64,000 nt of DNA from an uncultured Clostridia bacterium (GTDB taxonomy: Bacteria > Bacillota > Clostridia > Oscillospirales > Acutalibacteraceae), in assembly GCA_947625485.1 (NCBI GenBank), contig CANQOP010000001.1, positions 62,001 through 126,000 on the forward strand, read 5' to 3'. Shown here in pieces: positions 44,375-52,718 of this stretch (position 1 is the first letter of the stretch; each line of letters opens with the position of its first letter). The notes under the pieces were generated by a model. It was given only the letters and a program-made list of their open reading frames with translations. It was not told the origin of the DNA and made no database searches. Both the position numbers and the translations under genes were made by a program.

Positions 44375-44648
44375 AAAATTTATACTGCTGTATCTTGCAG
44401 GTTTCGCTTTTGCTATATACGCGACTTTTACGATAATTAACCAGAGTATTGAAAGGAACGCGAAGTTAGCCGAGTATGAGTCTCTTCAGCAGGAGCTTCA
44501 GATTGTCGAGATTGAAAACGAAAATCTCAGCCGGATAAAGGACTATTCGGGCGATGAGCGCAACGATTACATAGAAAATATTGCAAGAGAGGATTTGGAT
44601 TACGTTAAAAACGGCGAACGCGTTTTTATTAATATTTCCGGAGATTAA
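44298..44648 (+). CDS. divIC: Septum formation initiator DivIC/FtsB family
   Basis: The ATG at 44298 follows AAGGAATTTT; a TTG 6 bases upstream is less likely. The 116-residue protein has a basic cytoplasmic N-terminus (1-32), one membrane helix (about 33-50) and an external coiled coil (about 58-85; YESLQQELQIVEIENENL). DivIC forms the FtsL-DivIC-DivIB divisome complex. The start lies inside the end of yabQ. Order yabQ-divIC-yabR matches Bacillus. Confidence 0.88.
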   Translation: MREEKEKTKKTERGIKEVKPKRKRSKKFILLYLAGFAFAIYATFTIINQSIERNAKLAEYESLQQELQIVEIENENLSRIKDYSGDERNDYIENIAREDLDYVKNGERVFINISGD

Positions 44649-44650
44649 AA

Positions 44651-45133
44651 ATGGGAAACGAAATGAAAATTGAAGTGGATACAATTATTGAGGGTAAGGT
44701 TTCGGGTATTACTAAGTTCGGAGCTTTTGTGGATTTGCCGGACGGAACTACCGGTATGGTACATATCTCTGAGGTATCACAGTCTTATGTAAGCGATATA
44801 AACGATTTTCTCAAGATAGGACAAACCGTTAATGTAAAGGTGCTTTCAAGGGACGGTAACAAGGTAGCTCTTTCCATAAAGCAGACCCAGCCTAAAGCAG
44901 AGAAAGCCGAACGGTCTCAGAAGCCTAAAGCTCGCAAGCCGTATAAGCCTGAACCGCCGGTGACAAGTCCCGGCTCATTCGAGTGGCAGAGCGCGCAGAA
45001 AAACGCCCCGTCTACCTTTGAAGATATGATGTCTAAATTCAAACAGACGAGTGAGGATAAAATGTCCGATTTAAAACGTTCCTCCGGAGAGTCGCGCGGC
45101 TACAGCCGTCGCGGAAACGGTTCAAGGAAATAA
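44651..45133 (+). CDS. S1 RNA-binding domain protein (YabR-like)
   Basis: A 160-residue protein with one S1/OB domain at about residues 7-78 (EGKVSGITKFGAFVDLPDGTTGMVHISE, VNVKVLSRDGNKVALSIKQ), then a Lys/Pro-rich linker and a basic Ser/Gly/Arg tail. It resembles Bacillus YabR and general stress protein 13. It probably binds RNA or the ribosome; specific role unknown. GGAGA site 7 bases before the start. Confidence 0.9.
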   Translation: MGNEMKIEVDTIIEGKVSGITKFGAFVDLPDGTTGMVHISEVSQSYVSDINDFLKIGQTVNVKVLSRDGNKVALSIKQTQPKAEKAERSQKPKARKPYKPEPPVTSPGSFEWQSAQKNAPSTFEDMMSKFKQTSEDKMSDLKRSSGESRGYSRRGNGSRK

Positions 45134-45140
45134 ACTGCTT

Positions 45141-45164
45141 CGGGTATCGGTAAGCCGATACCCG
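45141..45164 (+). terminator. Hairpin after the S1-domain gene
   Basis: CGGGTATCGG and CCGATACCCG form a perfect 10-base stem with a TAAG loop. The following U tract is weak. Confidence 0.7.
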
Positions 45165-45209
45165 TTATCAATTTTCTAAATATTCAGCATTAATTTTAAA
45201 GGGAATGTG

Positions 45210-46331
45210 ATGAAAAATTTAACTTTTTCTGCTCCATGCCTCCTCGGTATGGAGGGAATATGCGCCAACGATTTAAAGTTTAACGGAATAGAGTCCGCAA
45301 AGGCAGAAAACGGAAGAGTAATATTCAGCGGCGATTTCTCCACACTTGCCCGAGCCAATCTTATTTCCAGATATGCCGAACGAATTCAAATTTTGCTGGA
45401 TGAGTTTAACGCCGTGACGTTTGAAGAGCTTTTTGTCAAAGTGAAATCTATACCTTGGGAACGATTTATAGGAAAGTCTGATTCATTCCCCGTAAAGGGA
45501 CGCAGTCTAAGCTCACAGCTTCATTCTGTTTCCGACTGCCAGAAAATAATTAAAAAGGCGGTCGTTGACAGATTGTCCTCTTGTTATGGTATTTCGTGGT
45601 TTGAGGAGAGCGGACCAGTTCATCAAATTCAGTTTCTTATTATAAATAATAGGGTAAGTATTATGCTTGATACAAGCGGTGCGGGACTTCACAAACGCGG
45701 CTATCGTAAAAATTCCAACGATGCGCCTATAAAAGAGACTTTGGCCGCGGCTATGGCTGACCTCGCGCGGGTTCGCCCAAACCACTTTGTTGTTGACCCG
45801 ATGTGCGGAAGCGGTACAATACTTATAGAATCTGCTTTGAAAGCTCTAAAAATCGCGCCGGGTATTAACCGTTCTTTTTCTTTTGAGAAATGGAGTCAAA
45901 TTCCTAAGTCCGTATGGCAGGAGGAGCGCGAGCGTGCGGACGCGCTAAAAAATAACGACTGCGACTTTTCTGCTATAGGCTATGATATAGACGATAACGC
46001 CTTATCAATAGCGAGGAGTAATGCCGAAAAAGCAGGCGTTTCGGACAGAATAAGGTTTATAAAACGCGACATAAGAGACTTTGAGTTTGACAGCGGTTTT
46101 GAGACGGTAATATGTAATCCTCCGTATGGCGAACGACTTCTCGATGTAAATGAAGCTGAAAAGCTTTATAAAATAATGGGCAGTAAGTTTGTTCCCGAAA
46201 AGGGTAAAAGCTACACTATTATCAGTCCTGACGATAACTTTGAAAAGGTGTTCGGGAGGAAAGCCGATAAACGCCGTAAATTATACAACGGTATGTTAAA
46301 ATGTCAGGTTTATATGTATTTTATGTCATAA
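45210..46331 (+). CDS. THUMP-domain class I RNA methyltransferase (RlmL/YpsC-like)
   Basis: ATG 45210 follows AAAGGGAA; the GTG at 45207 is less likely. The 373-residue protein has an N-terminal ferredoxin-like/THUMP region (about 1-155) and a SAM methyltransferase domain with DPMCGSGTILIE (about 197-208) and the N6/N2-guanine motif NPPYGERL (about 303-310). E. coli RlmL N-terminal domain makes m2G2445 of 23S rRNA; YpsC is the Bacillus relative. Substrate inferred. Confidence 0.9.
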   Translation: MKNLTFSAPCLLGMEGICANDLKFNGIESAKAENGRVIFSGDFSTLARANLISRYAERIQILLDEFNAVTFEELFVKVKSIPWERFIGKSDSFPVKGRSLSSQLHSVSDCQKIIKKAVVDRLSSCYGISWFEESGPVHQIQFLIINNRVSIMLDTSGAGLHKRGYRKNSNDAPIKETLAAAMADLARVRPNHFVVDPMCGSGTILIESALKALKIAPGINRSFSFEKWSQIPKSVWQEERERADALKNNDCDFSAIGYDIDDNALSIARSNAEKAGVSDRIRFIKRDIRDFEFDSGFETVICNPPYGERLLDVNEAEKLYKIMGSKFVPEKGKSYTIISPDDNFEKVFGRKADKRRKLYNGMLKCQVYMYFMS

Positions 46332-46377
46332 TATCAGCATAATTTTGTTAATCTGCCGGATTTTTAACATTATTCTA

Positions 46378-46406
46378 TTGTATTCACAACCGTTTTGTAT
46401 TATAAT
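46378..46406 (+). promoter_or_regulatory. SigA-type promoter of pfkA
   Basis: TTGTAT (46378-46383), a 17-base spacer and TATAAT (46401-46406), 46 bases before the start. Confidence 0.75.
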
Positions 46407-46452
46407 ATATTGGAAAAAGTATTACGATAATTCGACCTTGGAGGTTTTACAT

Positions 46453-47421
46453 ATGAGCAAAAAGAAGATTGCAGTATTAACCAGTGGTGGTGACGCGCCG
46501 GGTATGAACGCCGCTGTTCGCGCAGTTGTCCGTTCAGGTATAGGAAAGGGTATGGACGTGTACGGTGTTTACCGCGGATATAATGGTCTACTCAACGGAG
46601 ACGTCGAGCAGATGAACCTTCGTTCTGTCTCCGACATTATTGGAAACGGCGGTACTGTGCTGTACACAGCGCGAAGCGAGGAGTTTAAAACTCTTGAGGG
46701 ACAGAAAAAGGCGGCTAAACGTTGTCAGGATCTCGGTATCAGCGGAGTTGTCGTAATAGGCGGCGACGGATCGTTTGCGGGAGCACGCGCCCTTACGAAC
46801 GCGGGTGTAAACTGTATCGGCGTTCCGGGAACTATAGACAATGACATTGCCTGCTCAGAATATACAATCGGCTTTGACACAGCAATGAATACGGCTATCC
46901 AGATGATAGATAAGATTCGCGACACAGCTCAGTCTCACGACCGATGCTCTGTTGTTGAGGTTATGGGCCGTCGCTGCGGTGATATTGCCTTACAGGTAGG
47001 TATTGCCTGCGGCGCAACAGCAATTCTTGTTCCCGAGGTTAGTTTCGACGTTGAAAAGGACGTTATCGCCCGTATTATAAACACTCAAAAAACGGGTAAA
47101 AAACATTTTATTATCGTTGTCGCAGAGGGTGTAGGCGGTGTAAACGACCTTGCTAAATACATTGAGAAGCGTCTCGGTATTGAGACTCGCGCCACAATTC
47201 TAGGTCATGTTCAGCGCGGCGGTTCTCCGACTCTTAGGGACAGAGTGGTCGCCTCTATAATGGGGCATAAAGCGGTTGACCTTCTTGAAGAGGGAAAGGG
47301 TAACCGTGTGGTCGCTATGAACAACGGTGAGATTGTTGATTATGACATCACAGAAGCGCTTGAGATGACAAGAGTATTTGATAAAAATCTCTACAAAATA
47401 GCGAGCACAATTTCAATTTAA
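46453..47421 (+). CDS. pfkA: ATP-dependent 6-phosphofructokinase
   Basis: The ATG at 46453 follows TTGGAGG; an in-frame upstream extension covers the promoter and is rejected. The 322-residue enzyme has GGDAPGMNAAVRA (11-23), ATP-binding GGDGS (about 103-107), and PGTIDNDI with the catalytic Asp near residue 128, then MGRRCGDIAL near 170. It phosphorylates fructose-6-phosphate in glycolysis. The length is that of the classical bacterial tetramer. Monocistronic in context. Confidence 0.97.
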   Translation: MSKKKIAVLTSGGDAPGMNAAVRAVVRSGIGKGMDVYGVYRGYNGLLNGDVEQMNLRSVSDIIGNGGTVLYTARSEEFKTLEGQKKAAKRCQDLGISGVVVIGGDGSFAGARALTNAGVNCIGVPGTIDNDIACSEYTIGFDTAMNTAIQMIDKIRDTAQSHDRCSVVEVMGRRCGDIALQVGIACGATAILVPEVSFDVEKDVIARIINTQKTGKKHFIIVVAEGVGGVNDLAKYIEKRLGIETRATILGHVQRGGSPTLRDRVVASIMGHKAVDLLEEGKGNRVVAMNNGEIVDYDITEALEMTRVFDKNLYKIASTISI

Positions 47422-47427
47422 TTTATC

Positions 47428-47460
47428 GGCGCAGTATCTAGTGTATTGCGCCTTATTTTA
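47428..47460 (+). terminator. Probable terminator after pfkA
   Basis: GGCGCA (47428-47433) and TGCGCC (47447-47452) flank a 13-base loop and are followed by TTATTTTA. Short stem, moderate support. Confidence 0.5.
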
Positions 47461-47507
47461 TAAAGGTATATACGCAAGACGTGATTTCACGATAAGGGTT
47501 TAGGGTT

Positions 47508-48797
47508 ATGAGTAACAGTGAAAATATTCTCTATCTTGGTTTAGCTTTTGATAAATTCGACAGGCTTGATTTTTTAGATGATTTTCTTGCAGGAGTAAGG
47601 GCAAACTACTTTAACAGTGAATTATGTCCTCAGACAGGGAATGATATGCGTGTTGTAAACGAAAACAGCTTTTATTTTTCATACAATATGCAGTACAATC
47701 AGCCGCTTAATTGGAAAGTAAACCGTAACGGTGTTCTTTATCAGAATGCCGAAACCGTTCGGGACGGCTGTTACAGAGTAAACGTTTACAGTGAGGAAGG
47801 CGTAATATATAAACGGCATTATTATGATTTTTCGCATAAATGGCTGAAATCGGAGTTTTTTCAAAACAACAGTAAGTACCCTGTTTACACGTTATATCCT
47901 GAAATTGCGGACGGACAGTCTGTTATAGTTCAGATTTTCAGTGAGTCGGATACTACCGTGAAATCGTTTCTTTATCCCAAGTCAGAGGTTCCTGAAAATA
48001 ACGATTTTTCTGTCCTTGCTTATACCGCCGACGGTTTTTTGTATTTTAATTCCGTTCCCAATGAAAAGCTTATCACAAAAACCGTTATACACGATGATTC
48101 GGTCAGGAGGACAAATGGTTTTGATTTTACACCTTTTGATTTTAATATGGAGATGAATAATTTCAACCGAAATTTTGATATTACTACAGCGCAATATCTG
48201 TCGGATAATAGTTCTGTTCCTGATTTGAGCAATATTTCCGATAATATATCGGAAGAAGACATTCATACAGGGAAGACATACGCGAAAAATGAAGAAGATA
48301 ATATAAAGCTATACAAAAAAGATGAGTCTGCTCCCGATTTAAGTATTCAAAGCTATGGAGACAGCTACTTATACTTCGGCGGTATTGACGAAAACAATCA
48401 GCGCAGCGGCAAAGGAAGAACTGTTACTTCCGGCGGAACTACTGCATATGAGGGTGAGTACGCGCACGACAAGCGCAACGGTTTCGGCGCTTTTTATTAT
48501 AAAGACGGCAGGATTAATTACGTAGGTAATTGGAAGGATAATGCACGCCACGGTTTCGGAGTAGGTTTCAGGGGCTCTGACGGAGTATCACATATTGGAA
48601 AGTGGCACGAAAACACTCCCGACGGAATAGGCGCTCGCTTTGACAGTGACGGCAACTTCATTTTTCTTGGAAATTATATTGATGGAAAGAAGCAGGGTAG
48701 TGGAATAACTATTGATGCTGACGGCAGTTTTATCCTGTCTAAGTTTGAGAATGACGAGGTAATTGAGTCGTATAAAATTGATGATTTATTAAAATAA
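47508..48797 (+). CDS. MORN-repeat protein
   Basis: A 429-residue protein without signal peptide or membrane helix. The N-terminal about 160 residues are a beta-rich region of unknown family; residues about 160-275 are Asn/Asp-rich and probably disordered. Residues about 290-420 carry MORN repeats (YEGEYAHDKRNGFGAFYY, YVGNWKDNARHGFGVGF, HIGKWHENTPDGIGARF, FLGNYIDGKKQGSGITI). MORN repeats form elongated beta-hairpin sheets that bind lipids or proteins. Function is unknown. It stands alone between pfkA and the lipoprotein gene. Confidence 0.8.
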   Translation: MSNSENILYLGLAFDKFDRLDFLDDFLAGVRANYFNSELCPQTGNDMRVVNENSFYFSYNMQYNQPLNWKVNRNGVLYQNAETVRDGCYRVNVYSEEGVIYKRHYYDFSHKWLKSEFFQNNSKYPVYTLYPEIADGQSVIVQIFSESDTTVKSFLYPKSEVPENNDFSVLAYTADGFLYFNSVPNEKLITKTVIHDDSVRRTNGFDFTPFDFNMEMNNFNRNFDITTAQYLSDNSSVPDLSNISDNISEEDIHTGKTYAKNEEDNIKLYKKDESAPDLSIQSYGDSYLYFGGIDENNQRSGKGRTVTSGGTTAYEGEYAHDKRNGFGAFYYKDGRINYVGNWKDNARHGFGVGFRGSDGVSHIGKWHENTPDGIGARFDSDGNFIFLGNYIDGKKQGSGITIDADGSFILSKFENDEVIESYKIDDLLK

Positions 48798-48830
48798 ATG
48801 AATATGAATAAAAATGGAAAAATTGTTAAC

Positions 48831-48866
48831 AATATTACCGTTCCTTAGTGGACGGTAATATTTTTA
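48831..48866 (+). terminator. Terminator after the MORN gene
   Basis: AATATTACCGT (48831-48841) and ACGGTAATATT (48852-48862) form a perfect 11-base stem, followed by TTT. Confidence 0.88.
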
Positions 48867-48884
48867 TACAGGTGATGACTTAAT

Positions 48885-49256
48885 ATGAAAAGAATTTTAG
48901 CAGCTTTAGCGCTGGCAGCACTCGCAGCATTTACATTCACAGGCTGTAACACAGCCAGAGAAGCTGTAAGCGGCGCAAGCGATGTTGTGAAGGGTGCTGA
49001 GGAGGACGTCTCCGATGCAGGTAGTGATGCCGATGATATGGCGGACGATATGATGGACGACAATGACGGTTCCGTAAGCGACGGAAACGGAGTTATCGGC
49101 GACGAGGATAACATCGACGAGAAGGTCTCAAGAACTGCCGACGACAACACTTCTGATACTACTGACGACAAACGTGACGATAAAACTTCGGATACTTCTG
49201 ATGATAATCGAAACGATAACACTTCTGACACGGCTGATAACAACAGTCGAAACTAA
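48885..49256 (+). CDS. Small acidic lipoprotein
   Basis: A 123-residue protein with a signal peptide and lipobox (TFTGC, lipidated Cys at about residue 21), so it is a membrane-anchored extracellular lipoprotein. The mature part is extremely acidic: Asp-rich (about 45-85) and then a repeated tail built from TSDT and DD/DN units (about 88-123). No enzymatic domain is visible. It might be a spacer, cation-binding or surface charge protein. AGGTGATG precedes the start. Confidence 0.75.
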   Translation: MKRILAALALAALAAFTFTGCNTAREAVSGASDVVKGAEEDVSDAGSDADDMADDMMDDNDGSVSDGNGVIGDEDNIDEKVSRTADDNTSDTTDDKRDDKTSDTSDDNRNDNTSDTADNNSRN

Positions 49257-49292
49257 GAAAGCGTGCGCTGTCAGCGCACGCTTTCGTTTTTA
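49257..49292 (+). terminator. Strong terminator after the lipoprotein gene
   Basis: Perfect 14-base arms (GAAAGCGTGCGCTG / CAGCGCACGCTTTC) begin at the base after the stop codon and are separated by one base; CGTTTTT follows. A second hairpin (AAGCCTG 49347-49353 / CAGGCTT 49366-49372) lies before the convergent sigE stop. Confidence 0.9.
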
Positions 49293-49378
49293 GTAATCCC
49301 CGTGCAGTTGCGCCCCTTAAGGTGCGCACGCGCAATAGGTATACGGAAGCCTGATGCATATCGCGCAGGCTTTCTTGT

Positions 49379-50080
49379 CTACACAACTTTTTCTAAATCC
49401 TTTTTAAGCCGTTTAATTATTTTTTTCTCCAGTCTCGATATGTAAGATTGTGAAATTCCGAGGTAATCCGCTACCTGCTTTTGAGTGTGCTCGCTTTTGC
49501 CGTTTAATCCGAATCTCAGCTCCATAATAAGACATTCCCTGCTGTTCAGCTTTGAAACAGCCGCAAGGAGCTGATTACATTCAAGCTCGCTTTCTATATC
49601 ACGGTTTATCAAATCAGGGTCTGAGCCGAGAACATCGCACAACAAAAGTTCATTTCCGTCCCAGTCTGTATTTAGCGGCTCGTCAATGCTGACTTCGTTT
49701 TTCAGTTGACTGCTTTTCCTTAAAAACATAAGTATCTCGTTTTCGATGCATCTCGACGCATATGTGGCGAGTTTTATGTTTTTTTCGGGGTTAAATGTGT
49801 TTACTGCCTTGATAAGTCCAATAGTTCCGATAGAAATTAAGTCCTCGACGCTTGCACCCGCCGTTTCAAAACGCTTTGCGATGTAAACCACCAGTCTGAG
49901 GTTGTGCACAATAAGCTTTTCCTTACCGCTTTCGTCACCGTTTTTAAGCTGTTTTATTACAGCCTGCTCCTCCTCGCGGCTGAGCGGAGGAGGAAGAGTT
50001 TCACTTCCGTTGATATAGAATACCTCGTTATCTGTTACAAAAAATCTTAGTAATCTTTTTTTAATCATTTGTATAAGCAT
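49379..50080 (-). CDS. sigE: Sporulation sigma factor SigE (mother cell)
   Basis: A 233-residue sigma-70 family factor. The N-terminal segment (about 1-28) is the pro-sequence removed by SpoIIGA. Region 2 includes [17 protein letters not shown] and [18 protein letters not shown] (about 54-92), with [19 protein letters not shown] after it; region 4 HTH is near the end ([18 protein letters not shown]). It directs early mother-cell transcription. It follows spoIIGA by 4 bases. In many relatives sigG is next downstream; here it is absent. Confidence 0.96.
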   Translation of the reverse strand: MLIQMIKKRLLRFFVTDNEVFYINGSETLPPPLSREEEQAVIKQLKNGDESGKEKLIVHNLRLVVYIAKRFETAGASVEDLISIGTIGLIKAVNTFNPEKNIKLATYASRCIENEILMFLRKSSQLKNEVSIDEPLNTDWDGNELLLCDVLGSDPDLINRDIESELECNQLLAAVSKLNSRECLIMELRFGLNGKSEHTQKQVADYLGISQSYISRLEKKIIKRLKKDLEKVV

Positions 50081-50084
50081 AAAA

Positions 50085-50885
50085 TCATTCCTTACTTATA
50101 TTTTCGGGCATAAGCCCTTTAATTTCTGAGTTAATTACATTATCGCATATACCTATATAAATTTCTTCGTTTACCTTTCGGCCGTCGATATATACCTCGT
50201 CAGGTCTGAACCCCGTAATTATTCCTCTGCCTCCGAGACTTTCAAACGGAATTACCCTGCAATTTTGCTCGTTTATTTTCATATCTCCGAGCTGGTCTCT
50301 TTCCGCGATAATAACGCTTGAGCCTGAAAACGGTTCCTTCACGTTACAGCCGCTGTCTGTTTTACACTTAAATTGAGAAAAATTATTTTTGTAAATAATT
50401 TTAATATCATGAACAAGCCCCGAGCCGACGTGATTTTTAAAGACCTTTCTGTATATAAAAAGTATAAAATAAATGACAATGGTTAAAATAATAAGCAGAA
50501 TCGGCGATATATCAAAGTAGACAATATCGTTTACAATATACATTCCGTCAGGTCTTACAGCCAGATAAAAGAAAATCATTGCTCCGCTGAACAGAAATGA
50601 AAGCAAAATAAGAGTGAGCGACGTTTTAATAAACTGTTTTCTGCTTTTATAACCGAATGAAATAAATGCAAGAGAAAAGCCCAGCAGAAGTCTGATAATT
50701 ACGCTTAACAAAAAGTTTACGCTCGGAAGCAGAACAATTATGCTCGTAAGCCCGCCGATAATACTCGCCGCTATAATTCTCAGGTATTTCACTTTTAATT
50801 TGAGTATATATTTTACGCACAATAGCAGGAGAAAATCCTCGAACATATTTATTACGACAAGAACATCTACATAAATCGTATGCAC
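50085..50885 (-). CDS. spoIIGA: Sigma-E processing peptidase SpoIIGA
   Basis: Read on the minus strand, GTG at 50885-50883 follows AAAGGAG at 7 bases, so it is preferred over a longer frame that runs through the promoter. The 266-residue protein has five N-terminal membrane helices (about 1-150; start [20 protein letters not shown]) and a C-terminal aspartic-protease-like domain with the catalytic Asp in [14 protein letters not shown] near residue 180. It cleaves pro-SigE at the septum. It is 40 residues shorter than the Bacillus protein. Confidence 0.93.
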   Translation of the reverse strand: MHTIYVDVLVVINMFEDFLLLLCVKYILKLKVKYLRIIAASIIGGLTSIIVLLPSVNFLLSVIIRLLLGFSLAFISFGYKSRKQFIKTSLTLILLSFLFSGAMIFFYLAVRPDGMYIVNDIVYFDISPILLIILTIVIYFILFIYRKVFKNHVGSGLVHDIKIIYKNNFSQFKCKTDSGCNVKEPFSGSSVIIAERDQLGDMKINEQNCRVIPFESLGGRGIITGFRPDEVYIDGRKVNEEIYIGICDNVINSEIKGLMPENISKE

Positions 50886-50906
50886 TTCAATGCTCCTTTC
50901 AGGTTT

Positions 50907-50939
50907 ATTATCGCATTTTGACAGTGTAAACGGTGTCAT
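50907..50939 (-). promoter_or_regulatory. Candidate Spo0A-dependent promoter of spoIIGA-sigE
   Basis: On the minus strand, ATGACA (50939-50934), a 21-base spacer and GATAAT (50912-50907). A 0A-box-like TGTCAAA (50923-50917) lies in the spacer just before the -10. The long spacer with 0A boxes resembles Bacillus spoIIG. Confidence 0.5.
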
Positions 50940-50955
50940 AATAGGGGAGAATAAA

Positions 50956-51039
50956 ATGTTTTTTAATGTAATATTTAGCGTTTTTCTGGGCAGTCTTTTC
51001 GGCGTAGGAACGGTTGCATTCATTAATTATATGAGCTGA
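50956..51039 (+). CDS. Possible 27-residue membrane peptide divergent from spoIIGA
   Basis: ATG 50956 is preceded by AGGGGAGA at a good spacing. The ORF encodes 27 residues, nearly all one hydrophobic helix (MFFNVIFSVFLGSLFGVGTV start) ending with an Asn-Tyr-Met-Ser tail. It sits between the spoIIGA promoter and the next gene, with AGGAGG for that gene 15 bases after its stop. It may be a real sporulation-era small membrane protein; it could also be a chance ORF. Confidence 0.4.
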   Translation: MFFNVIFSVFLGSLFGVGTVAFINYMS

Positions 51040-51065
51040 ACATACCGCTACATAGGAGGGATACT

Positions 51066-51263
51066 ATGGAAAATGAGCTGGGAAGAAATATTAACGAGCT
51101 TAATTCTGATATAAAACGTACTGCCAAATCCGCGGGACGTGAGATGAAAAGGAAAGAAAAATCCGCAATTGAAAGGATAAACGAGTTAACTGATAAGGCT
51201 GTAGACTTTACCAGTGAAAAACTCGAGCAGGCAGAGAATTATGTAAACACTATTCTCGAATAA
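51066..51263 (+). CDS. Small helical protein of unknown function (65 aa)
   Basis: AGGAGGG lies 7 bases before ATG. The 65-residue protein is charged and helical throughout (MENELGRNINELNSDIKRT start), with heptad-like hydrophobic spacing suggesting a coiled coil or amphipathic helix, and no cysteine or membrane segment. Together with the preceding 27-residue ORF it may form a two-gene unit divergent from spoIIGA. I do not recognise the family. Confidence 0.65.
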   Translation: MENELGRNINELNSDIKRTAKSAGREMKRKEKSAIERINELTDKAVDFTSEKLEQAENYVNTILE

Positions 51264-51265
51264 AA

Positions 51266-51300
51266 AAAGCACTTAGCAAATTTACCGCTAAGTGCTTTTA
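51266..51300. terminator. Bidirectional terminator between convergent genes
   Basis: AAAGCACTTAGC (51266-51277) and GCTAAGTGCTTT (51287-51298) are perfect 12-base arms with A's on the left and T's on the right, between the 65-residue gene and degV. Confidence 0.92.
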
Positions 51301-51310
51301 TGAATTTCAT

Positions 51311-52198
51311 TTAATCTTCGAGAATTCTCTGCCCCATAAACGCAAGTCCCAGCATTCCTGCGCCGACGTGTGTTCCGATAATTGGACCAATATCACAAAT
51401 AATTACATCCTTAACAAGCTTCTTTAACCTTTTCTTCATTTCTTGGGCGCCTTCCGGAAAATTAGCGTGGCCAACCAGGACAACTTGATTTTCATAATCT
51501 TCTCCGTGGTCTATAAGTTTCTTTATGATAGCGTCGTATACATTATTAGAGCCTCTTACCTTTCCGACATTAACGAGCTTTCCGTCGTTGTCCACGCTTA
51601 TTAGTGGCTTGATTTGCAAAGCTTTTGCGAATGTTGCTTTAAAGGACGATATTCTTCCGCCGCGTTTGAGATGCTCAATATCATCGACAACAAACCAATG
51701 GCATACGTTCAGCTTTATGCTTTCAGCATAATCCGTGAGCTCGGTCATATCGGGCTTTTCGTTAATGAATTTTTCACCGATATGGTACATAATAAGCCCT
51801 TCGCCGACTGACGCGCACCTTGAATCAACGATATTGATTTCTCTGTCGGGATATTTCTCGAGTAAATCTCTGGCGGCAATTTTGCTTGTGTTATATGTAC
51901 CGCTTAATCCCGATGTAAAACAAATATAAAGAATATCCTTGCCATCCTTTAGGAAAGGCTCAAAAAACTCCATATATGAATGATAGCTAATCTGTGTTGT
52001 TTGGGAAGTAACTCCCGACTTTAATTTTGTATAAAACTCCTCAAGACTCATTTCTCTTGCATCGAGATAATGGTTATATGCTTTTCCCTGCATAAGGAAA
52101 ACAAGCGGAAAAACTTCAAGCTTATGTTCTTGTGCGAATTTTGCGGGTAAATCGCAGGTGGAATCCGTTACGAGAACATACTTGCCGTATTTACTCAT
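51311..52198 (-). CDS. DegV family fatty-acid-binding protein
   Basis: A 295-residue DegV protein with the start YVLVTDSTCDLPAKF, SGVTSQTTQIS near residue 68, FTSGLSGTYNTSK near 101 and the IGPIIGTHVGAGMLG end. DegV/FakB proteins bind a fatty acid and present it to the kinase FakA. No fakA is nearby. The ribosome-binding site is AAGGAGG. It is transcribed toward the small-gene pair and divergent from ylmC/ymxH. Confidence 0.92.
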   Translation of the reverse strand: MSKYGKYVLVTDSTCDLPAKFAQEHKLEVFPLVFLMQGKAYNHYLDAREMSLEEFYTKLKSGVTSQTTQISYHSYMEFFEPFLKDGKDILYICFTSGLSGTYNTSKIAARDLLEKYPDREINIVDSRCASVGEGLIMYHIGEKFINEKPDMTELTDYAESIKLNVCHWFVVDDIEHLKRGGRISSFKATFAKALQIKPLISVDNDGKLVNVGKVRGSNNVYDAIIKKLIDHGEDYENQVVLVGHANFPEGAQEMKKRLKKLVKDVIICDIGPIIGTHVGAGMLGLAFMGQRILED

Positions 52199-52289
52199 AA
52201 TTACCTCCTTGAGTAATAAAAATCTTTATTTAACATATAAATTATAATAAAGTCTCTGTTAAAAGTCAATATAAAGGTAGGTAATACAG

Positions 52290-52577
52290 ATGAATTGCTG
52301 TCTCTCTACTCTGCGCCACAAGGAAGTGATTAGCAGGCGTAACGGCTGCCGCATAGGATATGTGGACGATCTGGAAATCGACACAAGCTCTGCACGAATA
52401 TGTTCACTGATTATATACGGCAGGCTAAAGTGCTTCGGCTTGCTCGGAAGAAAGGATGACTGCGTAATTCCGTGGGATAAAATAGAGCTTATCGGCGAGG
52501 ACACTATTCTGGTTGATTTCAGTGCTGATAATCACCGCAGGAGAAGAAAAAAAGGCGGATTTTTCAAAGTTTTTTAA
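52290..52577 (+). CDS. YlmC/YmxH family sporulation protein (PRC-barrel)
   Basis: A 95-residue PRC-barrel protein with CCLSTLRHKEVISRRNGCRIGYVDDLEID near its start and DDCVIPWDKIELIGEDTILVDF. YlmC/YmxH proteins are widespread in spore formers; ymxH is sporulation-induced in Bacillus. Exact role unknown. Short basic tail (RRRRKKGG-type). The 260 bases after it hold the control region of the next gene. Confidence 0.85.
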   Translation: MNCCLSTLRHKEVISRRNGCRIGYVDDLEIDTSSARICSLIIYGRLKCFGLLGRKDDCVIPWDKIELIGEDTILVDFSADNHRRRRKKGGFFKVF

Positions 52578-52672
52578 AAATTGATGTTTTCTCCCTCTTA
52601 AAGAAACTTTTTTCGTCATTACAGTTAATTTTGTTGAATATTGCCAACATAATTTTCGCTTAAAAGAAATAC

Positions 52673-52697
52673 TGTTACAAACTGTTACGATTGTAAC
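52673..52697 (+). promoter_or_regulatory. Triple TGTWAC elements upstream of the hydrolase promoter
   Basis: TGTTAC (52673-52678), TGTTAC (52683-52688) and TGTAAC (52692-52697), the last two also forming GTTAC-N4-GTAAC. They lie 22 bases before the -35. The half-sites fit TGTWAH known for WalR, but spacings (4 and 3) differ from WalR's 5. Confidence 0.4.
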
Positions 52698-52718
52698 CGA
52701 ATTTCAATGAATGAAAAC

